Source: Weissella uvarum
Lineage (GTDB): Bacteria > Bacillota > Bacilli > Lactobacillales > Lactobacillaceae
Length of the DNA stretch: 64,000 bases
Reading direction: 5' to 3'
Assembly: GCF_016908785.1 (NCBI RefSeq)
Contig: NZ_JAFBEO010000005.1
Location: forward strand, 1-64,000
Numbering within the stretch: the stretch's first letter is position 1; each line of letters opens with the position of its first letter. The notes beneath the pieces were generated by a model. It saw only the letters and a list, made by a program, of their open reading frames with translations. It made no database searches and was not told the DNA's origin. This document shows, piece after piece, positions 16,552 to 24,765 of the stretch. The position numbers and the translations under genes are program-made.

Positions 16552-17325
16552 TCAATTATTGCTGACTAAAGCCCATTTACTCGCCTGTTGCCTAATCACA
16601 CCTTGCATTTGCCAGCATTCTAAAATGGCCGTCAGGACCAACTGACACCACTGATTGTGACTAAAATATACTGATTGATGCCATGGTAACACATATAAAG
16701 CTTGGTACAAAAGTTGATTTGATTGAGGCCCTCGTTTCAATCTTAAATAGAGGACATATAATACATACCAATATGGTTGCTTAGGTCCAATCGGGTAATA
16801 AACCTGTGGCACACAACAATCCGGTAACTGACGTAAGTTTCCTTCCTGCTGATAAATTTGGCACTGTAAATCATAGTATGGTGCTTGTCGTTTAATGATG
16901 CCTCTTTGAATCAGATACCGTAATCGAGCCGAATTCCATAACCTTTGTTGTGACCGCACAAGTGGGTGCACACCATCAAAAAACATTTTAACTGGATGAT
17001 TGCTTTGCCAATACCATACAAATAGGCTTACGCCATCAAATTGTAAGAAAGCGTACGGAATCTCTTTCAAATAATTTCGTCTTAGAAGCCACATGCACTT
17101 AATCTGGGCTTTTTGATACCCGATGCAACGCGTCTTTAAAGTTTCAAAATTCAATTTAGCACATTGTAGTTCAACTGCAATCAACTGTTGATTAGGTAAA
17201 AAAATGAGAATATCTGGTCGTTGCTGTAAATCTGTTACATAAATTTCTAATTCGACATGTTCAAAATAGTGTTTGAAAAATTCAAACACTGCCCGTTTAC
17301 CATCCCGATGTTCTATCGTTTCCAC
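16552..17325 (-). CDS. coiA: CoiA-like competence protein lacking the usual N-terminal domain
   Basis: CoiA is needed for processing incoming DNA during transformation. This 257-aa protein begins within the conserved nuclease-like domain (EHRDGKRAVFEFF, VELEIY, RPDILI with Asp38, IAVELQC with Glu52). The usual first 50-60 residues, which hold a Cys pair, are missing. It starts at a GTG with the site AGAGAGGG 5 nt upstream, and an in-frame stop lies 5 codons before the GTG, so the domain is truly absent in this frame. A short out-of-frame reading frame upstream has FLFCERG but does not clearly restore the domain. It may be a naturally short form or a decayed gene. Confidence 0.75.
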   Translation of the reverse strand: METIEHRDGKRAVFEFFKHYFEHVELEIYVTDLQQRPDILIFLPNQQLIAVELQCAKLNFETLKTRCIGYQKAQIKCMWLLRRNYLKEIPYAFLQFDGVSLFVWYWQSNHPVKMFFDGVHPLVRSQQRLWNSARLRYLIQRGIIKRQAPYYDLQCQIYQQEGNLRQLPDCCVPQVYYPIGPKQPYWYVLYVLYLRLKRGPQSNQLLYQALYVLPWHQSVYFSHNQWCQLVLTAILECWQMQGVIRQQASKWALVSNN

Positions 17326-17394
17326 GTAAACCCTCTCTCACAAAATAGAAATTCTTTCATTAAGTCGGCTCTACAGTGCTACCTCTTTAAAGAC

Positions 17395-17429
17395 GAAAAA
17401 AGATGGCTTTCATTTATGAAAGCCATCTT
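17395..17429 (-). terminator. Terminator of mecA
   Basis: AAGATGGCTTTCAT and ATGAAAGCCATCTT form a perfect 14-bp stem with a 3-nt loop, followed by a T tract on the minus strand. Confidence 0.92.
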
Positions 17430-17431
17430 GC

Positions 17432-18184
17432 TTAGTTAAAATATTGATTAAGTTGTGCCAGTGCGGATTGTTCAAAAATGACTTGCCCGTGTTCAGCTAA
17501 AACATCTGCGTCAATTGGACTTAGCTTACCGTATTCCAAAGCCACACTCAAAATATTTTGTCGATCAGCTCGACTCAAATCATCTTGAAAAATCAGCTTC
17601 AAATAATAGGCATCCGCTTGTTTGTACAAAACTGAATCTTGAATACCTTGGCTCACCACCTGTGCTAATGCCAACACATCTTCAAAATTTTTCAACTTTA
17701 AGAACACATACTCGGGCATATCTTCATGATCAGGATTAACTTCTTGATCACTCAAACGCGTTAATCGATCAGATACGCGATTGGCTGGTTCTGAATCTTC
17801 CTCTGTTGCATCCGTTGCTAATAGTTTGTTGAGTAATTCCTTCGTCATGGCATCATCATTATCACCTTCAACAACATCTTGTCCATCAGTTCCTTCAGAC
17901 GTAACTGATTTTACCAAAGCATCCATCGTATCTGGATCTGGCATATGATTTGAGATGAAAACTTCTAACCCATTCCGACTTGGGATGACCTGGAACGATA
18001 CCGCACCATCACTATTTTTCAAAAAGTCATAATCTACATTGGCTTCTTCTAAAATGCCATAAAAGAATTGTTCAGTCTCTTCCTGGTTGCCCATCAAATC
18101 GGTGATTGAAACCCCGCGATCATCTAAATCACGCTTTGTGATGAGCACGCGAATCGTATCATCATTTATACGTTCAAATTCCAT
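17432..18184 (-). CDS. mecA: Adaptor protein MecA
   Basis: MecA delivers substrates, classically the competence regulator ComK, to ClpCP for degradation. The 250-aa protein has the N-terminal substrate domain (MEFERINDDTIRVLITKRDLDDRGV), an acidic linker (about 95-140) and a C-terminal ClpC-binding domain (YVFLKLKNFEDVLALAQ). Its promoter (extended -10 TGCTATAAT at 18225-18230) and terminator make it a single-gene unit. The usual neighbour spx is not present here. Confidence 0.92.
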   Translation of the reverse strand: MEFERINDDTIRVLITKRDLDDRGVSITDLMGNQEETEQFFYGILEEANVDYDFLKNSDGAVSFQVIPSRNGLEVFISNHMPDPDTMDALVKSVTSEGTDGQDVVEGDNDDAMTKELLNKLLATDATEEDSEPANRVSDRLTRLSDQEVNPDHEDMPEYVFLKLKNFEDVLALAQVVSQGIQDSVLYKQADAYYLKLIFQDDLSRADRQNILSVALEYGKLSPIDADVLAEHGQVIFEQSALAQLNQYFN

Positions 18185-18224
18185 GTTAAATTGGGCTCCC
18201 TTCTTAATTAATTTATAACAGCAT

Positions 18225-18230
18225 ATTATA
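18225..18230 (-). promoter_or_regulatory. Extended -10 promoter of mecA
   Basis: On the minus strand TGCTATAAT gives a perfect extended -10 box about 40 nt before the start. The -35 region is AT-rich but has no clear match. Confidence 0.6.
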
Positions 18231-18270
18231 GCAAACTCTGCTAAAAAATAAAGACTGTTAACTTACTTTT

Positions 18271-18786
18271 TTAAAGTTGTTTTGTTAGTGCAACCGGTGA
18301 ATAACTACTATTTCGATTGCCATAACGGTTTCCGTAATCTTCATAACGTTGAAGTGGACTTTGGTTATCTGCTTGCCAAATTGTATAGTATTCGCGCATC
18401 GTCCAAGTAGTTAGGATAGCAAGTTGATTCCAATCGTCGGTACGTTGTAATAATTCACTATTCACTAATCCAGGTGTCCCAACGAAGGCATCATCTTGAT
18501 ATTGACTCCACTGTTTAACAAATGTACCACGTTCAGATTCAGGCAAAGTGAAAAATGCAAAGTGCACCCAGCCGCGGATTTCATCCGTTTGTTTCTGTTG
18601 ATCTAAAACTTGGTAACTAACTGGACTTGAAAATGGTGCTTGCTCGTCATGTGTCTGTTCAAGTAATTGAAAATTGCTTTGATCTTGATCGTCAGAAACC
18701 ATCATAATCACTTGGTCAGGATGCTCTGCTCGAATTTGTTGTAATACTTTTTGACTTCCAAAAGTCGTATGTAAAAATGTTGACAT
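18271..18786 (-). CDS. ABM-domain protein (antibiotic biosynthesis monooxygenase fold)
   Basis: A 171-aa cytoplasmic protein. The C-terminal half (about residues 75-150) matches the alpha/beta ABM fold, with VHFAFFTLPESER, GTPGLVNSELLQR and AILTTWTMREYYTIWQ. The fold is shared by haem-degrading and regulatory (TRAP-like) proteins; the function here is unknown. The start MSTFLHTTFG is chosen because AAAGGAG lies 6 nt upstream. A strong promoter is at 18820-18848, and no transmembrane segment is present. Confidence 0.75.
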   Translation of the reverse strand: MSTFLHTTFGSQKVLQQIRAEHPDQVIMMVSDDQDQSNFQLLEQTHDEQAPFSSPVSYQVLDQQKQTDEIRGWVHFAFFTLPESERGTFVKQWSQYQDDAFVGTPGLVNSELLQRTDDWNQLAILTTWTMREYYTIWQADNQSPLQRYEDYGNRYGNRNSSYSPVALTKQL

Positions 18787-18819
18787 ATCTCGCTCCTTTG
18801 TATGGCATCGTTTACGGCT

Positions 18820-18848
18820 ATTATAGGCTATTTTTACCAAAAGCCCAA
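18820..18848 (-). promoter_or_regulatory. Promoter of the ABM-domain gene
   Basis: On the minus strand TTGGGC (18843-18848) and TATAAT (18820-18825) are separated by exactly 17 bp. Confidence 0.75.
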
Positions 18849-18858
18849 TCTTTTATCA

Positions 18859-19587
18859 TCAACTCATGATGGTTATTACCATCAAACCAATTGAAATGGC
18901 ATTATTCAAAAAATGTAACCCCATCGCATATTGGATTTGATGCGTGTGTTTATAGACATATGCCAGAATCAAGCCCAATAAACTATATTGCAAAAAGTCA
19001 AAGATATTAAACGCTGAATAAACATGAAAATAGCCAAATAACCCAGCTGAAATAAAGACGTTTAACCACCATGCACTATTCTTAAAGAAATAATTCAACA
19101 CTACGCCACGGAAAATAAGTTCTTCAACCACAGGGGCGACCACAACAGCCAAGATGATCGTAAAAGTCAGTCCAAAAGTACCTTGATGGGCCAATTGTTC
19201 AATCATCTGTTGATTCTTAGCTTGTGGTACTTGCCCAGTTAAGCCTAAACGCACTAACGTTAAAGCCATCGTCCCTAGGATAATTAGCGCATATCCGTAA
19301 AAAATCCACATGATCTTACTTACTTGAGGCCGGTGTAAGCCAACTTTAGGATTCACACGTCGGATTGCATAGAGTAAGACGGCTACGGCAATGGTCATAA
19401 AAATCAGCACAACGATAACCATACATAAAGTTGCAACCCACCCATTTTGTGGAAAATGAAATGCTAAAGCTAATCCCCGACTGGCACTAACACCAAAAAC
19501 TTGAATAGCAAAGTCTAAAACTACTCCAATTATGAGCCAAAAAAAGCCTTGAAAAGCATAATCAATCGTTTTGAGTTTCGTCTGCAT
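18859..19587 (-). CDS. CPBP-family intramembrane metalloprotease
   Basis: A 242-aa multi-pass membrane protein with the CPBP (CAAX/Abi) motifs: Glu155-Glu156-x3-Arg160 (VEELIFRG), FxxxH-type Phe184...His188 (FGYFHVY) and His225 with Asn228/229 (HFLNNA). In lactic acid bacteria such proteins include bacteriocin self-immunity factors, but most have unknown substrates. The start overlaps the 3' end of the upstream small membrane gene by 26 bp, with AAGGAG 10 nt upstream. No bacteriocin gene is visible nearby. Confidence 0.8.
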   Translation of the reverse strand: MQTKLKTIDYAFQGFFWLIIGVVLDFAIQVFGVSASRGLALAFHFPQNGWVATLCMVIVVLIFMTIAVAVLLYAIRRVNPKVGLHRPQVSKIMWIFYGYALIILGTMALTLVRLGLTGQVPQAKNQQMIEQLAHQGTFGLTFTIILAVVVAPVVEELIFRGVVLNYFFKNSAWWLNVFISAGLFGYFHVYSAFNIFDFLQYSLLGLILAYVYKHTHQIQYAMGLHFLNNAISIGLMVITIMS

Positions 19588-19789
19588 GGTTAGTTTGCTC
19601 CTTTTTTTGCTTTGCTAGTTGTAAACGAACCACCAATTGTGACATTAAATACGTAAATAAGATGACCGCAACAATGAACACAATGATTGACACCCAAACG
19701 GGCCAATTATAAATTTTACTGAGCATTGATAAACCCACAAAACTCAACAATGTCACAGTACAAAATAACGCATAAATTAATCCGCGCAT
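19562..19789 (-). CDS. Small two-helix membrane protein, unknown function
   Basis: A 75-aa protein with two likely transmembrane helices (ALFCTVTLLSFVGLSML, and WVSIIVFIVAVILFTYLM) and a charged C-terminal tail. It overlaps the CPBP protease gene by 26 bp, so the two are translationally coupled and may work together. GAGG lies 7 nt before the ATG. I do not recognise the family. Confidence 0.6.
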   Translation of the reverse strand: MRGLIYALFCTVTLLSFVGLSMLSKIYNWPVWVSIIVFIVAVILFTYLMSQLVVRLQLAKQKKEQTNHADETQND

Positions 19790-19957
19790 GCTTGTTCCTC
19801 GATTTCCAGTAATTTCTCTGAATCTAAACTACTAATAGTTTATTTTACTATAAATATTTTAACAGAACGTTAAATTATAAGCTAAAAAAGGCAATTTTTT
19901 CAATGGCAGCGATTGCTTATGATAAAGTAATCTCAGATATTTTTAAGGAGTATTATC

Positions 19958-20359
19958 ATGAAAGCATTTTTTAAAGAATTCCGTGATTTCATTTCAGATG
20001 GTAATATCGTCGATATGGCGGTAGCCTTTATTATGGGTGGTGCTTTACAAGCACTTATGAAAGCCTTGGTTGATGATATTTTCATGCCCATCATCGGTAT
20101 TTTCACTGGATCAGTCTCATTTAGTGATTGGGTAATTGAAGTTGGCTCAGCTAAATTACAAATTGGTAACTTTATTGGAACGACAATTACCTTCGTTTTG
20201 ACGGCATTCATTGTCTTTTTAATGATTAAGGCCATGAACAAAGCACGTCAATTAACCCACTTAGATCAATCTGATGCAGATGAAGAAGCACCTGAAGAAA
20301 GCGAACTAGATGTCTTACAAGCCATTCGTGATGAGCTTGCTAAGCAAAATCAAGCTTAA
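19958..20359 (+). CDS. mscL: Large-conductance mechanosensitive channel
   Basis: MscL opens under membrane tension to release solutes on hypo-osmotic shock. The 133-aa protein has the amphipathic N-terminal helix (FKEFRDFISDGNIVD), TM1 (AVAFIMGGALQALMKALVDDIFMP), an extracellular loop, TM2 (TTITFVLTAFIVFLMIKAMN) and an acidic C-terminal helix. AAGGAG lies 8 nt before the ATG; a possible -10 box TATGAT is at about 19918-19923. It is flanked by a terminator downstream and is one of the few plus-strand genes. Confidence 0.95.
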   Translation: MKAFFKEFRDFISDGNIVDMAVAFIMGGALQALMKALVDDIFMPIIGIFTGSVSFSDWVIEVGSAKLQIGNFIGTTITFVLTAFIVFLMIKAMNKARQLTHLDQSDADEEAPEESELDVLQAIRDELAKQNQA

Positions 20360-20362
20360 TAT

Positions 20363-20391
20363 AAAAGTCACAACTAGTTGTGACTTTTTTT
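20363..20391 (+). terminator. Terminator of mscL
   Basis: AAAAGTCACAAC and GTTGTGACTTTTTTT form an 11-bp stem followed by a T run. Confidence 0.9.
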
Positions 20392-20504
20392 AATGGATAA
20401 AATTTTACATAAGTCAAGAATTGAATTAACACATTAATTTAGCTAAGATAGTTAACGGCATGTTAGTGAATAACTAACGAAATCCTAAAGGAAGAAGGAC
20501 AATC

Positions 20505-21149
20505 ATGGTGATAATCACAGCGGGAATGATTGGCGTTGGTAAAACAACATTAACAGATTTAATTGCAAAGCATTTAGGGACAGAGGCCTTTTTTGAACCA
20601 GTTGGTGACAATCCAGTCCTCCCACTCTATTATGACAATCCTAAGCAATATGGTTTTCTCTTACAAATTTACTTTTTGAATAAGCGCTTCGCCATGATTA
20701 AAAAAGCCTTAGCTGACGACAACAACGTCTTAGATCGCTCAATATATGAAGATGCGCTGTTTACACAAGAAAATCATCGTGAAGGTAACATTTCGGATGC
20801 CGAATTAGATGTCTACATGCAATTATTAGACAACATGATGTCTGAACTTCAATCAATGCGCAAAAGTCGCCCCGATTTAATGGTCTTTGCTAACGCTGAT
20901 TTTGACACGATTTTGTATCGGATTAAAAAACGGGGTCGCGATTATGAGCAATTTGATGACAATGATGAGTTACGTGATTACTATTACAAAATGTGGCAGG
21001 CCTATCAGCAATGGTACAAGGATTATGATGCTTCACCAAAAATGATGGTTGATTTGCAAACCTATAATCTTGAAGAACCAGAAAATCAAAAAATCATTTT
21101 AGACCAAATTGATGCACGTCTTGCACAACTTGATGCTGAAATGCAATAA
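20505..21149 (+). CDS. Deoxynucleoside kinase
   Basis: Phosphorylates deoxynucleosides for salvage. The 214-aa protein has the P-loop GMIGVGKTT (residues 7-15), the LDRSIYED motif of the dNK family, and a basic lid region (KKRGRDYEQ). The sequence resembles the deoxyadenosine/deoxyguanosine kinases of lactobacilli, which are often encoded as a tandem pair; here there is only one gene, and its base preference cannot be read from the sequence. GGAAGAAGG precedes the start. Confidence 0.85.
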   Translation: MVIITAGMIGVGKTTLTDLIAKHLGTEAFFEPVGDNPVLPLYYDNPKQYGFLLQIYFLNKRFAMIKKALADDNNVLDRSIYEDALFTQENHREGNISDAELDVYMQLLDNMMSELQSMRKSRPDLMVFANADFDTILYRIKKRGRDYEQFDDNDELRDYYYKMWQAYQQWYKDYDASPKMMVDLQTYNLEEPENQKIILDQIDARLAQLDAEMQ

Positions 21150-21151
21150 AT

Positions 21152-21192
21152 AAAAAAAGCCTTGGATTTACAAATCCAAAGCTTTTTATTTT
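21152..21192. terminator. Bidirectional terminator between the kinase and the NlpC/P60-like gene
   Basis: AAAAGCCTTGGATTT and AAATCCAAAGCTTTTT form a stem with one bulge, with A and T runs on both sides. It serves the two convergent genes. Confidence 0.8.
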
Positions 21193-21196
21193 ATCT

Positions 21197-22261
21197 TTAT
21201 TGATATGTTCCCACAAAATCAGGACTTTGTTGAATTGGTTGAACCGCAGCTGTTGCAGTTTGATCAGCAACTGTTGCCACTTGATTATCTCCAAAATAAA
21301 CTCCTGATTGATATGCTGTTCCATGATCACCCCAGAACAAAACATCACCTGGTTGGGCAACTGCGTCCACTGGTTGTCCATTAACATCCGTGGTGGCAAA
21401 ATAAGCTTCTTGTTCTGTTGTATTGGCTGGGATTGTCCGACCCGTAGCGGCTTGATATGACTGTGCAACTAATTGTCCAGAAGTCGTTGCCGTTCCATTA
21501 TTCACTACTTCAGTTGCCGCATCAGTCATCGCATTGCCTTGTTGTTGTGTATCAGTTGCCACCGCACTTTGCTCTACCGCACCGGTTGTTGAATCGGGAC
21601 TCACTGCTTGGCTGGTAGCATCAGAAGTGACGGTTTGTTCTGATGCGGCTGGAGCCAAACTACTTACAGCAGACTCTGAAATTGCAGCAGACTCTGATGG
21701 AATAATTGCGGCACTAGCAGATTCACTAACCGTTTGATTAACATTACTATCTACCGCCGATGTTACTTGAGAGGTTGCACTTTCACTTGTTACAACAGTT
21801 TGATCAATAGCTGGTTCTTGTGAAGTTGCTGCCTCTGTAATCGCTTGTGTATCAGTTGCCTGTGCCACCATGGTCTGGCTAACCGCTGCTTGAGATTTTG
21901 CTTCAGCCGATTGTGACTTAGCTGTCTCGGTTTGGACAGCTTGTGAACTAGCAACCGTCGCCGCTTGCTGTGCTTGCTTAACTGCGTCAGACTTTTTAGC
22001 TGACACTTGCTTCAAATCGCTCTTCGTTCGTTTTGGTTCAGCTTTCTTAGCTGCCGATTGCTTCTCAGGTTGATCTTGCCCCATCAACTTCTGTAAGCTT
22101 TGATGAACCGGGTCGGTTTGCACAACCTGTTGGCTCGTTGACTTTTCCGCTTGCTCAAAGTGTTGCATAGCCGCTTTAACTTCAGGAACTTGCGTAGCCC
22201 CCATCACACCAAGCGCGCCAATCATACCACTCACAACGATTGTATTTCGCTTCTTTCCCAT
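21197..22261 (-). CDS. Secreted Ser/Ala/Gln-rich protein with catalytically dead NlpC/P60-like domain
   Basis: A 354-aa secreted protein. The N-terminus is a signal peptide (MGKKRNTIVVSGMIGALGVMGATQVPEVKA, with a probable cleavage after the Ala near residue 30). Residues about 35-250 are Ser/Ala/Thr/Gln-rich, with many SES motifs, probably a wall-spanning linker. Residues about 255-345 align with the NlpC/P60 fold (TSGQLVAQSYQAATGRTIP, QPGDVLFWGD, YFGDNQVA), but the catalytic Cys of the DCSG motif is Thr260 and the HVGIY His is Gln318. It is therefore unlikely to be a peptidase and may bind wall. AGAGGG lies about 10 nt before the ATG. Confidence 0.8.
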   Translation of the reverse strand: MGKKRNTIVVSGMIGALGVMGATQVPEVKAAMQHFEQAEKSTSQQVVQTDPVHQSLQKLMGQDQPEKQSAAKKAEPKRTKSDLKQVSAKKSDAVKQAQQAATVASSQAVQTETAKSQSAEAKSQAAVSQTMVAQATDTQAITEAATSQEPAIDQTVVTSESATSQVTSAVDSNVNQTVSESASAAIIPSESAAISESAVSSLAPAASEQTVTSDATSQAVSPDSTTGAVEQSAVATDTQQQGNAMTDAATEVVNNGTATTSGQLVAQSYQAATGRTIPANTTEQEAYFATTDVNGQPVDAVAQPGDVLFWGDHGTAYQSGVYFGDNQVATVADQTATAAVQPIQQSPDFVGTYQ

Positions 22262-22423
22262 ATCCGATTTCCCTCTTAAACTTAATTTAATACACTCATG
22301 ATACCGCAAAATAACACCTTATGGAGGGCGAATTTAAGGGGCCATTAAGTTTAACCGACCTCTTTTAAAGCTTATTTATCCACCCATATCTGTATCAGGC
22401 TCATCATTTATAGTTATAAACAA
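22262..22423. other. Upstream region of the NlpC/P60-like gene
   Basis: About 160 bp between the start of the secreted protein gene and the glpK terminator. It has a possible -10 box TATCAT on the minus strand at 22298-22303, but no convincing -35 box. No reading frame is visible. Confidence 0.4.
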
Positions 22424-22472
22424 GAAAAAAGCATTTTAGCCTTACCTGTAACAGGCGCTTAGACTAAAATGC
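22424..22472 (-). terminator. Terminator of glpK
   Basis: On the minus strand GCATTTTAG (22464-22472) pairs with CTAAAATGC (22431-22439) around an inner CCTGTTACAGG hairpin, and six T follow. Confidence 0.85.
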
Positions 22473-22516
22473 TCAGTTTAACTTAATTTTCTAATGTTTG
22501 TAACATAAACTTAATA

Positions 22517-24031
22517 TTACGAAAAATCATCCTGTAGTGGAAAACTTTGCGCTGCACGCACAGCCTTCTTCCAGCGGCCATACGTTTGTTCCATTTCACC
22601 AGCTAAAGCCGTATCAGGCATCTTAATGTGGTTTGATGGTAACTCTGGTAAGTCATCCAAATCTGACCAAAAACCAATCCCTAAACCAGCTAAGAAAGCT
22701 GCACCTAAGGCTGTTGTTTCTAATTGATCAGGCCGACGTACTGGCAGTTGTAATAAATCAGCTTGGAATTGTTGCAAGTAATCATTAACTGACACACCTC
22801 CGTCAACCACTAATACATCCATTTCTAAGGCAATATCATTTTCCATAGCCATTAATACATCACGGGTTTGATAAGCCAAAGATTCCAAAGTAGCGCGAAC
22901 AATATCAGCTTTATTAGTTGCTCTCGTAATCCCGAAAATTGCCCCACGCGTTTGTTGGTCCCAATATGGTGCCCCTAAACCAGTGAAAGCCGGAACCATA
23001 TAAATGAAATCAGGATGCTGCACACGCGATAAGGTTGCAAGTTCGGATGTTTCACTAGCATCCTTAATCAATTCTAGCCCATCCCGCAACCATTGAATAG
23101 CCGCCCCAGCAATGAAAACAGATCCTTCAAGCGCATAAGTCACTTCCCCATTCAAACTGTAAGCAATGGTTGATAGCAAACCATTATTTGACCGAGCAAT
23201 TTGTTTACCCGTGTTCATCACAATAAATGAGCCGGTTCCGTATGTATTTTTAACAGACCCTTGGTTGAAGGCACGATGCCCAACTAAAGCTGCTTGTTGG
23301 TCACCGGCAATTCCAGAAATCGGTACATGTAAACCAAAAAATACATAGTTAGCGGTATGTCCAAATACATGCGCTGAATCCTCTACCTTTGGTAGCATTG
23401 CTTTAGGAATACCAAATAACTCAAGTAATTCGTCGTCCCACTCCAAAGTGTGGATGTTAAACAACATCGTACGCGATGCATTAGTATAATCAGTCGCATG
23501 CACGGCCCCATCAGTCATTTTATAAAGCAACCATGAATCAATCGTACCAAATAAAATATCACCGCGTTCGGCTTTTTCCATCGCTCCTGGTGTGTGCTGC
23601 AATAACCACATAATCTTAGTGGCTGAAAAATAAGCATCAACCCACAAGCCAGTTTTGTCATAGATTAATTGTTCATGTTCGGCTTTTAATTGCTCAGCAA
23701 TCTCATCACTTTGTTTTGATTGCCACACAATGGCTGGCGCAATGGGCTCTGCTGTTAAGCGGTCCCAAAGTACCGTTGTTTCACGCTGGTTGGTAATCCC
23801 AATCCCACCAACTTTATAGGGCTCAATATTTGCTTTTAACACCACTTCATTTAATAGTTGGCGCGTATCATCCCAGATAATGTTAGCATCATGTTCAACC
23901 CAGCCGGGCTCACGGAAAATTTGGGGTAATTCTCGTTGTTCTTGTGCAATGGCTACACCATCATGATTAAATAAAATAGCCCGTGTACTCGTTGTACCTT
24001 GGTCAATTGATAAAATATATTGTTCAGCCAT
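22517..24031 (-). CDS. glpK: Glycerol kinase
   Basis: GlpK phosphorylates glycerol to glycerol 3-phosphate. The 504-aa FGGY-family protein starts with YILSIDQGTTSTRAILF and has the conserved GIAGDQQAALVG and NTYGTGSFIVMNTG regions. The start MAEQYILS is chosen because GAGGAAGG lies 5 nt upstream. At the position where Gram-positive GlpK proteins carry the His phosphorylated by HPr (YHFYG, His230 in B. subtilis), this protein has Val230 (NYVFFG), so PTS activation is unlikely. No glpF or glpO is adjacent, and no promoter is evident just upstream, so read-through from the tautomerase gene is possible. Confidence 0.93.
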   Translation of the reverse strand: MAEQYILSIDQGTTSTRAILFNHDGVAIAQEQRELPQIFREPGWVEHDANIIWDDTRQLLNEVVLKANIEPYKVGGIGITNQRETTVLWDRLTAEPIAPAIVWQSKQSDEIAEQLKAEHEQLIYDKTGLWVDAYFSATKIMWLLQHTPGAMEKAERGDILFGTIDSWLLYKMTDGAVHATDYTNASRTMLFNIHTLEWDDELLELFGIPKAMLPKVEDSAHVFGHTANYVFFGLHVPISGIAGDQQAALVGHRAFNQGSVKNTYGTGSFIVMNTGKQIARSNNGLLSTIAYSLNGEVTYALEGSVFIAGAAIQWLRDGLELIKDASETSELATLSRVQHPDFIYMVPAFTGLGAPYWDQQTRGAIFGITRATNKADIVRATLESLAYQTRDVLMAMENDIALEMDVLVVDGGVSVNDYLQQFQADLLQLPVRRPDQLETTALGAAFLAGLGIGFWSDLDDLPELPSNHIKMPDTALAGEMEQTYGRWKKAVRAAQSFPLQDDFS

Positions 24032-24060
24032 AGCTGCCTTCCTCATACCTCAAAATTAAA

Positions 24061-24085
24061 AGCATGCCAAATTGGTCATGCTCGT
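24061..24085 (-). terminator. Weak terminator or attenuator between the tautomerase gene and glpK
   Basis: AGCATG and CATGCT pair around ACCAATTTGG and are followed by TTTTAATTTT on the minus strand. The T run is interrupted, so partial read-through into glpK is likely. Confidence 0.55.
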
Positions 24086-24092
24086 CTTGTTT

Positions 24093-24278
24093 TTATTTTT
24101 CAGAACGTAATGTTCCACCATCCATAAAACGATCTGCACGCATTTCATCAACAATGACTTTGATTGCTGAACGAGGAGCCCCGGTATTTTTTTCAACTGC
24201 ATCAGTAATTTCGGTCATCATCGCTTTCAATTGTTCTGGCGTCCGACCTTCTACTAATTCAACATGTACAAATGGCAT
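24093..24278 (-). CDS. 4-oxalocrotonate tautomerase-family protein
   Basis: A 61-aa protein that starts with [16 protein letters not shown], so Pro2 becomes the N-terminal catalytic proline after Met removal, as in the 4-OT family. Conserved basic residues in the C-terminal half ([11 protein letters not shown]) fit. Small 4-OT proteins in lactic acid bacteria have no known physiological substrate. It is the first gene before glpK and has a promoter at 24314-24342. Confidence 0.8.
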   Translation of the reverse strand: MPFVHVELVEGRTPEQLKAMMTEITDAVEKNTGAPRSAIKVIVDEMRADRFMDGGTLRSEK

Positions 24279-24313
24279 CTTTTTTCCTCATTTTTCTATG
24301 TAATTATCTTTTA

Positions 24314-24342
24314 AATTTATCATCTATCCGCGGTAAATTCAA
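24314..24342 (-). promoter_or_regulatory. Promoter of the tautomerase gene
   Basis: On the minus strand TTGAAT (24337-24342) and TAAATT (24314-24319) are separated by 17 bp. Confidence 0.6.
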
Positions 24343-24353
24343 GTTTGACGGCA

Positions 24354-24386
24354 CAAAAAAAGACTACCCAAGGGGTAGCCTTTTTA
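24354..24386 (-). terminator. Terminator of rplS
   Basis: On the minus strand GGCTACCC pairs with GGGTAGTC around CTT, followed by seven T. Confidence 0.9.
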
Positions 24387-24398
24387 TCGATGCAAGCA

Positions 24399-24755
24399 TT
24401 ACTTACGGCGAGCTTCAGGAATACGAGCAGCCTTACCTTGCAATGCACGCAAGTAGTACAACTTGGCACGACGAACGCGACCATGACGGACTACTTCGAT
24501 CTTATCAACACGTGGTGAGTGAAGTGGGAATGTACGTTCCACACCAACACCACTTGAAATCTTACGAACAGTATAAGTAGCTTGGATACCAGTTCCGCGA
24601 CGCTTAACAACAACACCTTCGAACAATTGGACACGTTCACGTGATCCTTCAACAATTCGTGCATAAACACGAACAGTATCACCAGCACGGAATTCAGGAA
24701 TGTCCGTACGTAGTTGATCAGCAGTGATCTTTTCTAACAATGCATTTTGACGCAT
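24399..24755 (-). CDS. rplS: 50S ribosomal protein L19
   Basis: Ribosomal protein at the 30S-50S interface. The 118-aa protein has the family's [18 protein letters not shown] and [14 protein letters not shown] motifs and a basic C-terminus. It has its own promoter and a structured leader, so it can be expressed independently of trmD. Confidence 0.97.
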   Translation of the reverse strand: MRQNALLEKITADQLRTDIPEFRAGDTVRVYARIVEGSRERVQLFEGVVVKRRGTGIQATYTVRKISSGVGVERTFPLHSPRVDKIEVVRHGRVRRAKLYYLRALQGKAARIPEARRK

Positions 24756-24765
24756 AATCTTATCT

